Below, in pieces: positions 7,969-15,384 of a stretch of 19,040 nt of DNA (positions are counted from its first letter, which is position 1; each line of letters begins with the position of its first letter). The notes under the pieces were generated by a model, which worked only from the letters and a program-made list of their open reading frames with translations, was not told the origin of the DNA and did no database searches. Both the position numbers and the translations under genes were made by a program. Origin of the DNA: Desulfobulbaceae bacterium (GTDB taxonomy: Bacteria; Desulfobacterota; Desulfobulbia; Desulfobulbales; Desulfobulbaceae); NCBI GenBank assembly GCA_003508005.1, contig DNUE01000018.1:24898-43937 (forward strand), given 5' to 3'.

Positions 7969-10143
7969 TTATGAGCACTTGCTGTAGCCGCATTCGTGGC
8001 AGACCTCGCACCCTTCCTCAAAAACCAGCTTACCGGAGCACTCGGGACAGATCGAGGCAAAGCCGTGCTGCGTCCCGGCCATGAACGACTTGAGCAGTTT
8101 GCCGAGTTGCGCTGGCAGATCCAGCATATGGCCGCTGGAACGATCCAGCTGCTTGATGATCTCATCCATGGGGATCTGGTACCGGAGCGCCAGGGAAACC
8201 AGGCGGCAGGTGGTGGTCCACATGGTGGACTTATCCTTCAGATCCACCCGGTTGTCAAAGGGAAACTTTGCAAAAACCTCCATGGGGTTTTCATCGTCGT
8301 CAAAACAGACGATCAGGTAGATCGTGTTTTTATTGGCATCCTTGAGCCGGTAGCGCTTAGCGCTGAGCACATCGGGCAGCGTCTTTTTCTGGACAAGGCC
8401 TTGGGTCCCGACCACCGCGGTCTTCTCCCCTTCCTTGGCCTTGCCGGCATTCAGGACCTGGGAGTCCCGGGACCCGTCCCGGTACACGGTAAGACCCTTG
8501 CAGCCCAGGGCAAAGCCCAGTTCATAGGAAAGCCTGACGTCGTCCCTGGTGGCCTCGGCTGGCAGGTTGATGGTCTTGCTGATCGAACTGTCGACGCCGC
8601 TGGTCTGCAGGGCTCCCTGCATCTTGATGTGGTTTTCCGGGGAGATGTCCTGGGCGGTGCGAAAGATCTCCTGCCAGTGTTCCGGGATGTCCTTGTGCCC
8701 GATAACCGAACCGCTGGTCGCCACCTTGTCCTTCAGCTCCTCGGAATAAAAGCCCTCCCGCCGGGCAACCCTCTCGAAATGCTTGTTCACCATCAGCAGC
8801 CGGTCCCCGTCCATGACATGCTTGACCATGACAATGGAATAGTAGGGCTCGCAGCCCGAAGCGCAATCAGCGATCATGGAGACCGTGCCGGTGGGCTGGA
8901 TCGAAGTGAGGGCGGCATTCCGCCGGGCAGGATAATGGTTGAAGCCGGGGTCATAGGCGGGGAATGGCCCCTTGAGCCTCGCCAGGTTGATAGAGGCCTT
9001 CTCCGCCTCATCCCGGATGAAGCGCATGACCCTGGCGGCGCAGTCCCGCCCTTCCGGGGTTCCGTAAGGGATCTCCAGTTGGATCAGCAGATCGTGCAAC
9101 CCCATTATCCCCAGCCCGACCTTGCGGGTCTTCTGGGTCATTTCGGCGATTTCCGGAATCGGAAAGCGGTTGCAGTCAATCACATTGTCGAGAAAGCGGA
9201 CAGCCAGGTGGGCGGTTCTAGCCAGCCGCTCCCAGTCTATCTCTCCGTCCAGCACATAGTGGTCCAGGTTGATGGAGCCGAGGTTGCAGCTCTCATAGGG
9301 AAGGAGCCACTGCTCGCCGCAGGGGTTGGTGGCCTCGAATTCCCCCAGCTGCGGGGTGGTGTTATCCCGGTTGGCGGCATCGATAAAGAGGACGCCCGGT
9401 TCGCCGTTATGCCAGGCCAGATCGACAATCCGGCCAAAAACCTCCCCTGCGTCGAGGGTTTGCACCACCTTTCGGGTAGAGGGATCGACCAGGTCGTACG
9501 ACTCGCCGTTTCTGACTGCTTCCATGAAGCGGTCAGTTATGGCGACGCTGAAATTGAAATTGGTGAACCTGGTCTGGTTCTCTTTTGCCGAGATGAATTC
9601 CAGGATGTCCGGGTGGTCGACACGCAGCACCCCCATGTTGGCGCCTCGGCGCTTTCCCCCCTGCTTGATGGTCTCGGTGGCCGCATCAAACACCGCCGCG
9701 AAGCTCAGGGGGCCGGAGGCAACGCCCTGGGTTGATTGAACCGCTGAATTTTTCGGCCGGAGCCGGGAAAAGGAGTAGCCGGTCCCGCCGCCGGTCTTAT
9801 GCACCAGTGCCCCGTTGCGAATGGAACTGAAGATTCCGTTCATCGAATCCTCGATGGGCAGAACAAAACAGGCCGAAAGCTGTCCCAGATCAGTGCCGGC
9901 GTTCATCAGACAGGGAGAGTTCGGCAGAAAGTCCAGATGGTAGATCATGTTGAAGAAATTATCCCGCAGGAGATCATAATCCGGCTGCTCGCGGTCTACG
10001 TCCGCCACCGCATCCGCCACCCGGCGGCAAAGGATATCCCAATTTTCCAGGGGACGTCCCTCAGCGTCCTTGAGATAATAGCGGCGCTCCAGAACAGTTT
10101 CCGCGGCCTTGGTCAACTCCTGCTTGATCATTTCCTTTGTCAT
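7969..10143 (-). CDS. nrdJ: adenosylcobalamin-dependent (class II) ribonucleoside-diphosphate reductase
   Basis: The enzyme reduces ribonucleotides to deoxyribonucleotides using a radical made from coenzyme B12, with or without oxygen. Counting from ATG 10143 (724 residues), the active-site elements are C92 (QLSACFVLP), the radical-site segment NPCGEQ (N273, C275, E277) and C286 of the ESCNLGSINL stretch. A substrate loop follows (PTGTVSMIADCASGCEP). The C-terminus has the class II zinc-ribbon-like tail with two CxxC pairs and CGYSKCS. ATG 10143 is preceded by GGGGGA; a GTG at 10185 would add 14 residues and cannot be excluded. No NrdA/NrdB or NrdD genes are seen. Two NrdR-like boxes cover the promoter. 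Downstream genes for SEC-C and VanZ proteins are probably in the same transcript. Confidence 0.96.
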   Translation of the reverse strand: MTKEMIKQELTKAAETVLERRYYLKDAEGRPLENWDILCRRVADAVADVDREQPDYDLLRDNFFNMIYHLDFLPNSPCLMNAGTDLGQLSACFVLPIEDSMNGIFSSIRNGALVHKTGGGTGYSFSRLRPKNSAVQSTQGVASGPLSFAAVFDAATETIKQGGKRRGANMGVLRVDHPDILEFISAKENQTRFTNFNFSVAITDRFMEAVRNGESYDLVDPSTRKVVQTLDAGEVFGRIVDLAWHNGEPGVLFIDAANRDNTTPQLGEFEATNPCGEQWLLPYESCNLGSINLDHYVLDGEIDWERLARTAHLAVRFLDNVIDCNRFPIPEIAEMTQKTRKVGLGIMGLHDLLIQLEIPYGTPEGRDCAARVMRFIRDEAEKASINLARLKGPFPAYDPGFNHYPARRNAALTSIQPTGTVSMIADCASGCEPYYSIVMVKHVMDGDRLLMVNKHFERVARREGFYSEELKDKVATSGSVIGHKDIPEHWQEIFRTAQDISPENHIKMQGALQTSGVDSSISKTINLPAEATRDDVRLSYELGFALGCKGLTVYRDGSRDSQVLNAGKAKEGEKTAVVGTQGLVQKKTLPDVLSAKRYRLKDANKNTIYLIVCFDDDENPMEVFAKFPFDNRVDLKDKSTMWTTTCRLVSLALRYQIPMDEIIKQLDRSSGHMLDLPAQLGKLLKSFMAGTQHGFASICPECSGKLVFEEGCEVCHECGYSKCS

Positions 10144-10245
10144 CCCATCTTCCCCCAAGGCTGAAAAAGTATCCTCTTGCTTCACTCTCCCCCTGAAACC
10201 CGTATGCGCTCCGGGTGTCAGCCAGTCACAGTCAGGAGTTTTATA

Positions 10246-10292
10246 TCACAACATATAGTAGGATATCAAGAACAAATGTCAATATATTGTAC
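10246..10292. promoter_or_regulatory. tandem NrdR boxes over the nrdJ promoter
   Basis: Two copies of the NrdR-box core (C-w-A-t-A-T-a-T-w-G) are visible. Box 1 has CAACATATAG at 10249-10258 (nine of ten core matches) and box 2 has CAATATATTG at 10280-10289 (ten of ten, a perfect palindrome). Over 16 bases they match the published consensus at about 12 and 11 positions. Their equivalent positions are 31 bp apart, the three-helical-turn spacing known for paired NrdR boxes. Box 2 overlaps the -35 and box 1 overlaps the -10. NrdR is a zinc-finger/ATP-cone repressor that senses dATP and controls ribonucleotide reductase genes; the nrdR gene itself is not in this window. Confidence 0.75.
10255..10282 (-). 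promoter_or_regulatory. sigma70 promoter of nrdJ
   Basis: On the minus strand a perfect -35 TTGACA (10282-10277) is followed by a 16-base spacer and TACTAT (10260-10255, four of six matches). The predicted transcript begins near 10248, about 100 bases before the chosen nrdJ ATG. Both promoter elements lie inside the two NrdR-like palindromes, which is the arrangement expected for repression by occlusion. Confidence 0.65.
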
Positions 10293-10390
10293 AAAAAGCT
10301 CTTCGCGGCAAATTACAGAAATTCAAGGAGTTCAGATTTTTTCCGGCCATAACATCCAGGTGGCGAAAAAAAATGCGGCCGGCACGTTTT

Positions 10391-10415
10391 GTGATTATTA
10401 TTTAAAAATAATCAC
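10391..10415. promoter_or_regulatory. perfect AT-rich dyad, candidate operator before the 74-residue gene
   Basis: GTGATTATT (10391-10399) and AATAATCAC (10407-10415) are exact reverse complements around a 7-base centre ATTTAAA. The dyad ends 24 bases before the ATG of the plus-strand 74-residue protein, where an operator overlapping the promoter would sit. A possible -10, AATAAT, lies in the right arm but has no good -35 partner. It is not followed by a T-run, so it is not an intrinsic terminator. The regulator cannot be named; the sequence is only loosely like Fur or CRP/FNR half-sites. Confidence 0.45.
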
Positions 10416-10439
10416 CAATTCATTTCGAGGAAACTTCGC

Positions 10440-10664
10440 ATGAAACCAACATGCATGAACTGCAAGCACTATAAGGTTGTGGATGCCCTGACTGGCTACT
10501 GCCGGGCGGAGAAAGCACAACGATCTGACAAGAGGGAGCAGAATGATATGGTCCGGCATGACCATACCTGCCCGCGGTGGGACGATTGCGGCCAACATTA
10601 CTATATCCGTCTGGGTTGGCTAAAGGCGCAACAAGCCCGGCAAGGGACAGACTCCGGACAGTAA
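10440..10664 (+). CDS. small cysteine-rich protein, possible HiPIP-like [4Fe-4S] or zinc protein
   Basis: A 74-residue soluble protein with cysteines at 5, 8, 21, 44 and 50 and histidines at 10, 40 and 42. The N-terminal half reads CMNCKHYKVVDALTGYCR and is followed by HDHTCPRWDDC. The spacing C-x2-C-x12-C-x22-C resembles, from memory, the small-subunit iron-sulphur motifs of glycyl-radical decarboxylases and related HiPIP-like proteins (CxxCxxF/Y…GxC…CxxW/F); a zinc-binding fold is the alternative. The ATG at 10440 follows CGAGG at a spacing of 9. The gene is divergent from nrdJ, stands alone, has a strong dyad upstream and an intrinsic terminator downstream, so it is an independently regulated single-gene unit. 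Family and function are not recognised with certainty. Confidence 0.7.
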   Translation: MKPTCMNCKHYKVVDALTGYCRAEKAQRSDKREQNDMVRHDHTCPRWDDCGQHYYIRLGWLKAQQARQGTDSGQ

Positions 10665-10781
10665 ACGGCCTGGAACGTGCATCAATTGCCGCGGCGATGT
10701 CATCAATTCTTCCCCTGACAAGCAAAGCGTCCCAGGCGGAAGCCTCCTATAACCGAAGCGACTCGGTCACTTACCAACTGC

Positions 10782-10808
10782 CCTAGCCCGTTCCTGCTAG
10801 GCTTTTTT
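10782..10808 (+). terminator. intrinsic terminator of the 74-residue gene
   Basis: CCTAGC (10782-10787) pairs perfectly with GCTAGG (10796-10801) around an 8-base loop, and C plus six T residues (10803-10808) follow at once on the plus strand. It lies 118 bases after the stop of the 74-residue gene. It overlaps the stop codon and last codons of the oppositely oriented cyclase gene, so it would stop plus-strand transcripts from running into that gene as antisense. Confidence 0.6.
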
Positions 10809-13352
10809 CCAGCCGAGCAGCACGTATGTCTTCATCCCGGCAATGGTTCGTTCAAGTTCCTTCAGGGAGATCGGCTTCTGTGCAGCCCGGGAGGTGCTTT
10901 CCGAGATGACGATACTGTCGGGCATGGATTTGGTGACGTCCTGAAGTCGGAAGACATTGTTTACGGTATCCCCGATTACTGTATAGTCCATCTTCATCTC
11001 AAACCCGATATTGCCGACAACGACCTCGCCGGTATACACACTGATCCCGATATGGACCGGATCAACCAACATCTCAGTCACATAGCTCTCATTGATTGCC
11101 GCTATGGCCTGCTGCATCTCGAGGGCAGCCGTCAGCGCGTTGTCCGCATCGATCGCGGTGGAGACCGGCGCGCCGAAAAGGGCCAGAAACCCGTCACCGA
11201 GATACTTGTCGACAATACCGTTGTGCTTGAAAACAATCCCTCCCATGATTGAGAAGAAATAATTCAGCAGCGCCACACTTTTCTGTGGACCTATCTTCCT
11301 GGCAATACTTGAAAAACCGCGGATATCGATATTCAGGAGGGTAATGATCTTGAACTCATTGATCAAGTCCTTTCCGGTGACTGATCCATGGATGATCTTA
11401 TCCACCACCTCCTTGGGGACAAATTTCTGAAACATGGCCCGAATTCCCCGCTCCTGCTCCGCCATGGAGACCGTCTCCTTGTAGAGCCGGGCATTATCCA
11501 TGGCAATACTCACCGAGGTCGCGATAGCCTGCAGGATATCCTTATCGCTGTCGGTGAAGTCACCCTCGCGCTTATTCAACACCTCGATGACCCCGATCAC
11601 CCTCCCTTGAGAAATCATCGGCACGCACAGAACGGAATGGGTTGTGAACCCGGTCACTTCGTCAAGTTGCGGATAGAAGTGGCTTGAATCCGGGGCTCGA
11701 TTCTCCACGATGGCCTCGCCATTGGAGGCAACAGCCCCGGAGATCCCCTGCCCCAGAGCCAGTCGTACCTTCTTCAGTTTCTGCAGGTCAATCTGAAAAG
11801 AGACGGCAAACTCCAGCTCATTTCCCTTGACCAGGGCCAGGTAACCGGCCTCGACATTCATCAGGGTCCTGATCATGTCCATGGTGTACTTCAGGACCTG
11901 TCTCAAATCAAAGGTTGACGAGGCCAGGACACTGCCGATCTGCTTTATCGTCACCAGTTCCTGATTTCTTTTGGCAACGGAGGCAAGCAGCCTGCACTCT
12001 TCAATGGCAAACGCGATGACATTGGTTACCCCCTCGAGGATCTCCAGGCATCGATGAAAGCGGGCGCTGTGCCGTGCATAAAAAATCATGACGCCATTGA
12101 CCTGGCCCCGGATATTCAGCGGGGCGACAAGGCAGCCCTTCAGCCCGGGGACTATCAGGAGCTCGCAGAACCTGTCCCGCACAGTGTCCAAGTCATCGAT
12201 GATCTGCAGCGATTCTTTCTGCATGACATAGTCGAGGACTGTGCCCGAATGGGACACCTGATCGCCTACGAAGAATCGTACGGACTCGTTGGCAATGAAA
12301 TCCAGCACCCTGAGATGACTTTTACTGGTTTCGTCGCGGACCAGAATCATGGCCACATCAAAAGCAACAACCTCCTGCACCTCTGCAAGAATGGCGTTCA
12401 GCAGCTCGCTGTCGCGAAGACTTGAATTCAATGCCTTGAAGATCCGCTTAAGGGCGGAGCGGTGCTTTTCCTCCAGTTCGTGCTCGCTGATGAGTCGCAG
12501 ATTTTCGTAGGTTAACGCGGCATTGCTGAGCAACGGGGTCAGCGACTCCACGTCCGCCTGGGTGAAAACCTTGTCCTCGTCCCGGGAAATGGTCAGAACC
12601 CCGATAACATCCTTGATGGTCTTGATCGGCATGATCACAAATGACTTTGTGCCATAGTGCAGGCGGTTCGCCCGGCCGAATCGACTTTCTTTTTCAATAT
12701 CCTCGACCAACAGCGGACTCTTGTTGATCACGGCATATTTGGCAATGGAAGAGTCGAAATCAATCCGGTCATCCATCTTGATGCGTTCACCAAGGCCGAT
12801 GCTCGCCTTGACGGTGAACGACTTGTTGTCCGCCCGGTTGAGAATAAGAACGGAGCCCATGTTTGCCTTGGTCAGCAACAAGGCACGCTCCAGGGTGACA
12901 TAGAGAATCTCCCACGGATCGAGGGTGACGTAACAGATATCGGAAAGCTCCTTCAGGATCGAGACCTCCGATGTTCTGCGCAGGAGGAGTTCCGAACTGA
13001 CCCGCAGCTTATTTTCTATGGCATTGAAAGACTGGACGATCTGCTGCAGTTCATTCTGGGTTTCATCAATACTGCCGGCAGCTATCTCCTTGTTTATTTT
13101 TTCTTTGACCAGAGTTGATATGTTGATGATATTATCAAATATTTTGCGCAGGAGATGAAATCCGGCAAATATATAGATCAATCCGACAAGAATAAATATC
13201 TTGATATAATTTTCGTGGAGGAAACCGTACTTATACCCAAAATAAAAGAAACCGCTGGCAGGAAACAGCAGCATGAGGATAAAAATGACATTCAGCTTGT
13301 AGTACAGCTTCCTGTCCCGATTTCTTTTATTCCCGTTGAACAAAGATCCCAC
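10797..13352 (-). CDS. membrane-anchored adenylate cyclase with three GAF domains
   Basis: An 851-residue class III nucleotide cyclase expected to make cAMP at the inner membrane. Two N-terminal membrane helices (about 20-40 and 50-67) lead to a short HAMP-like or coiled linker (70-125) and three consecutive GAF domains (about 128-285, 300-455 and 465-622), then a linker and the cyclase domain (about 665-850). Metal-binding aspartates are D676 (NIDIRGFSS) and D720 (KYLGDGFLALFG). K716 and D795 (YTVIGDTVNNVFR) are the expected adenine-specifying pair, and N798 and R802 the transition-state residues, so the domain looks active and ATP-specific. The GTG at 13352 is the first start after an in-frame stop, with a poor ribosome site. 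GAF ligands are unknown. Confidence 0.9.
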   Translation of the reverse strand: MGSLFNGNKRNRDRKLYYKLNVIFILMLLFPASGFFYFGYKYGFLHENYIKIFILVGLIYIFAGFHLLRKIFDNIINISTLVKEKINKEIAAGSIDETQNELQQIVQSFNAIENKLRVSSELLLRRTSEVSILKELSDICYVTLDPWEILYVTLERALLLTKANMGSVLILNRADNKSFTVKASIGLGERIKMDDRIDFDSSIAKYAVINKSPLLVEDIEKESRFGRANRLHYGTKSFVIMPIKTIKDVIGVLTISRDEDKVFTQADVESLTPLLSNAALTYENLRLISEHELEEKHRSALKRIFKALNSSLRDSELLNAILAEVQEVVAFDVAMILVRDETSKSHLRVLDFIANESVRFFVGDQVSHSGTVLDYVMQKESLQIIDDLDTVRDRFCELLIVPGLKGCLVAPLNIRGQVNGVMIFYARHSARFHRCLEILEGVTNVIAFAIEECRLLASVAKRNQELVTIKQIGSVLASSTFDLRQVLKYTMDMIRTLMNVEAGYLALVKGNELEFAVSFQIDLQKLKKVRLALGQGISGAVASNGEAIVENRAPDSSHFYPQLDEVTGFTTHSVLCVPMISQGRVIGVIEVLNKREGDFTDSDKDILQAIATSVSIAMDNARLYKETVSMAEQERGIRAMFQKFVPKEVVDKIIHGSVTGKDLINEFKIITLLNIDIRGFSSIARKIGPQKSVALLNYFFSIMGGIVFKHNGIVDKYLGDGFLALFGAPVSTAIDADNALTAALEMQQAIAAINESYVTEMLVDPVHIGISVYTGEVVVGNIGFEMKMDYTVIGDTVNNVFRLQDVTKSMPDSIVISESTSRAAQKPISLKELERTIAGMKTYVLLGWKKA

Positions 13353-13560
13353 CAGAAAGACACCCGGCCGAGAGATTATCTATCGGATATGACGAAAGAG
13401 GCTCAACCCAACGCGCCAAGAAATGAGTGCATCACGTTTTGCGAGCCATACCTCCCTGCTCATGCTCCGGCAGTGATTTTCTGGCTCCAGGCCAACGCAA
13501 CCGCTTTGCAACCGGGACGAGGGGGACGTATCGAAAAGCCTCCCGAGGAACGCCGTGCGT

Positions 13561-13731
13561 TTAAGAGAAAAGATAATAAACCAAACAAAGGCCGATGGGA
13601 ATAATTCCCTCCCAGTGCAATTTGGGGTCAGGAAATTCCATGAGATAAAGCTGCGCCAGATACAGGCCGGCGACTATAAAGATGGCCGATACAATTAAGT
13701 TGAGCACATAGGACTTCCCAAACTTATCCAT
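13561..13731 (-). CDS. 56-residue two-helix membrane protein, unknown function
   Basis: The reading frame from ATG 13731 to TAA 13561 encodes MDKFGKSYVLNLIVSAIFIV and onward for 56 residues. There are two hydrophobic helices (about 9-31 and 43-55) with a short polar connector (EFPDPKLHWEG). A strong GAGGGG lies 7 bases before the ATG, and a plausible sigma70 promoter is placed 64 bases upstream, so expression is likely. It reads in the same direction as the cyclase gene, which begins 208 bases later. No promoter for the cyclase is evident in that gap, so the two may form one transcript. I do not recognise the family. Confidence 0.55.
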   Translation of the reverse strand: MDKFGKSYVLNLIVSAIFIVAGLYLAQLYLMEFPDPKLHWEGIIPIGLCLVYYLFS

Positions 13732-13794
13732 GCAGCATCCCCTCTCTTTCTCTTGTCATCCGAAACCGGGCGGAAAGGTCAACCCAATGGCATC

Positions 13795-13823
13795 ATTATG
13801 ATTTTGTTGTAGTTAAGCATCAA
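13795..13823 (-). promoter_or_regulatory. candidate sigma70 promoter of the 56-residue protein gene
   Basis: On the minus strand TTGATG (13823-13818, four of six matches) is followed by a 17-base spacer and CATAAT (13800-13795, five of six matches). The transcript would start near 13788 and enter the small gene after about 57 bases, then possibly continue into the cyclase gene. The region 13732-13952 is otherwise AT-rich and without any gene I can support. Confidence 0.45.
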
Positions 13824-13952
13824 TAATAGTTTTTTTCAAGGGAATTACTCCCTTAGAGGCAGTTATTCATTTCGGCTCATCCTTTCCCTCTCCGGAAAAA
13901 ACCCATACCGAAGGGCAATTCCTCTTAAGCCAGGGCAATACCATGATAGCCG

Positions 13953-14582
13953 CTATAGCAGCCGTTCTAAACCGTTGTACAGAAAATAACCGGCGAAAAG
14001 CAGAAGAAAAAAGGCGCAACCGCCGATCAGGCTGCGATAGGCCCTATCGCTGAAGTAGCGCCTGCCCTTAGCCACGCCAAAGGAAATGAACGCATACCAG
14101 GCAAAATCCGCCAGGATATGGCCGGCAAAAAATAAAAACACCCCAGCCGCCCCAAACTGCACAGAATAGACAATATAGCCAAGCCCGATGGATGTCCACC
14201 AAATGAGCCAGTAGGGATTGGCCAGGCTGAAGACGATGCCGGTGAGGACCAGGTTCTGCTTCTTTCTCTCCCCAGCCGAAATATTCAGGCTCAGGCTGGG
14301 GAGACCCCGGAACATGGAGATGGCCATCCACAGCAGAATGACGCCGCCGGCCAAGGCAATGATGACGAAAACATCATCCCGTTGCAGGAAGGGGGCGAGG
14401 CCTGACAGCAAGGCCAGGACCAGGACCAATTCCAGAATCCCGTGCCCGAGGATCACCAGCGGCCCGGCCACCGCGCCACGACGGGTGGACTCGCTGACCG
14501 TGACGGTCAACAGCGGACCAGGCATCAGTGCCCCGGAGAGGGCGATCACGAAGGAAGAAAAAAATATGACAAGCAGAGTCAT
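13953..14582 (-). CDS. LysE/RhtB-type amino acid exporter
   Basis: A 209-residue inner-membrane protein with about six hydrophobic segments. The N-terminal GALMPGPLLTVTVSESTRRG (residues 17-36) is the LysE-superfamily signature, and SLANPYWLIWW in the middle is the matching second-half motif. Members export amino acids or related small molecules; the substrate here is unknown. The ATG at 14582 was preferred because it begins directly with the first membrane helix; an upstream start at 14627 would add 15 polar residues overlapping the sirtuin gene. The spacing of 25 bases after the sirtuin stop indicates the same operon. No convincing terminator follows. Confidence 0.85.
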   Translation of the reverse strand: MTLLVIFFSSFVIALSGALMPGPLLTVTVSESTRRGAVAGPLVILGHGILELVLVLALLSGLAPFLQRDDVFVIIALAGGVILLWMAISMFRGLPSLSLNISAGERKKQNLVLTGIVFSLANPYWLIWWTSIGLGYIVYSVQFGAAGVFLFFAGHILADFAWYAFISFGVAKGRRYFSDRAYRSLIGGCAFFLLLFAGYFLYNGLERLL

Positions 14583-14607
14583 GGCCTGAAACGCTCCGCA
14601 ACGAGTT

Positions 14608-15384
14608 TCATGGCAAGGCCGCGGCAAGGTCGGTCATGATTTGCGAGAAGCTCCCCGTCAGAGTAATGTCCGCCACCCCGGTCAAGGCCGATTCCAGGTT
14701 GATCTCAATAACTGTGCCGCCCTTCTGCCTGAAACTGTTGGGTAACATCGACGCCGGGGCAACCTGGCAGGAGGTGCCGGCCACGATGAGGACGCCGGCC
14801 CGTGCCAGCAGTTGCCCTGATCGGCGCAGGGCCTGCGGCGGGATTAACTCGTCGAAGAAGACCACGTCCGGCTTCAGGACCGCACCGCAGAGGCAATGGG
14901 GAGGCAGCTGCCGCGCCAGGACCATGTCCAGGGAACAACTCTGCCCGCAGGAAGGGCAGGAAAATGTTGCCAGGGAGCCGTGGAATTCAATCACGTTCCG
15001 GCTCCCGGCCTTCTGATGCAGCCCGTCGATATTCTGGGTAATGATGCCGTGCAGCCAGCCCCGCTGTTCCAGCGCGGCCATGGCCAAGTGCCCGGCATTG
15101 GGCTGGGCGTCAACAATGGCCAGCAGTTCGGCGAGCATGGCCCAAACCTTGCATGGATCGCGCCGAAACGCACCGAGGGTCCCGTACTCCAGCGGATCAA
15201 AGCGCGACCAAAGACCGTTTCGGCTGCGGAAGTCCGGGATACCGCTTTCCGTGCTGACGCCTGCCCCGGTCAGGGCAACCGCGCCCCCGCTCAGGCGGAT
15301 AAGCCCGGCAGCCTGCGCCAGCCTCTCCGCCAGCAATTCCATGCCGGAACTCTGCGCCGAAGCATTCTCCCGATAACTCACCAT
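14608..15384 (-). CDS. cobB: Sir2-family NAD-dependent protein deacylase
   Basis: A 258-residue sirtuin, expected to remove acetyl or longer acyl groups from lysines with consumption of NAD+. Visible motifs are the NAD-binding GAGVSTESGIPDFRS (residues 40-54), TQNIDGLH (116-123), the catalytic H135 in EFHGS, zinc ligands C143, C146, C164 and C166, and GTSCQVAPAS (203-212), where family members usually have GTSLxVxPA. All catalytic elements are present. The ATG at 15384 overlaps the end of the nitroreductase gene by 7 bases; a start at codon 15 (MELLAERL) would also give a full domain. The overlap implies translational coupling with the nitroreductase. Confidence 0.93.
   Translation of the reverse strand: MVSYRENASAQSSGMELLAERLAQAAGLIRLSGGAVALTGAGVSTESGIPDFRSRNGLWSRFDPLEYGTLGAFRRDPCKVWAMLAELLAIVDAQPNAGHLAMAALEQRGWLHGIITQNIDGLHQKAGSRNVIEFHGSLATFSCPSCGQSCSLDMVLARQLPPHCLCGAVLKPDVVFFDELIPPQALRRSGQLLARAGVLIVAGTSCQVAPASMLPNSFRQKGGTVIEINLESALTGVADITLTGSFSQIMTDLAAALP

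Noticed and set aside
7996..9735. 579-residue open frame on the plus strand opposite nrdJ
   Set aside because: It mirrors the codons of nrdJ, whose active-site motifs are intact, and its product has no motif or credible ribosome site.
10144..10248. Cobalamin riboswitch before nrdJ
   Set aside because: The predicted leader is only about 100 bases and has no B12-box-like sequence; regulation is better explained by the NrdR boxes.
10740..10796. Hairpins (ACCGA/TCGGT and AGGC/GCCT) downstream of the cyclase stop on the minus strand
   Set aside because: No T-run follows either stem, so they are not supported as an intrinsic terminator of the cyclase gene.
13353..13560. Cyclic di-GMP riboswitch in the leader of the cyclase gene
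   Set aside because: Short GEMM-like fragments were noticed on either strand, but the conserved core and tetraloop receptor could not be assembled.
13838..13854. 6-bp hairpin AAGGGA/TCCCTT considered as a terminator
   Set aside because: The T-run precedes the stem on the plus strand and an A-run follows it on the minus strand, so neither strand has the required U-tract after the hairpin.
13895..13917. CCC/GGG stem followed by six T residues on the minus strand after the LysE-type gene
   Set aside because: The stem is only 3-4 bp with an 8-base loop, too weak to call an intrinsic terminator.
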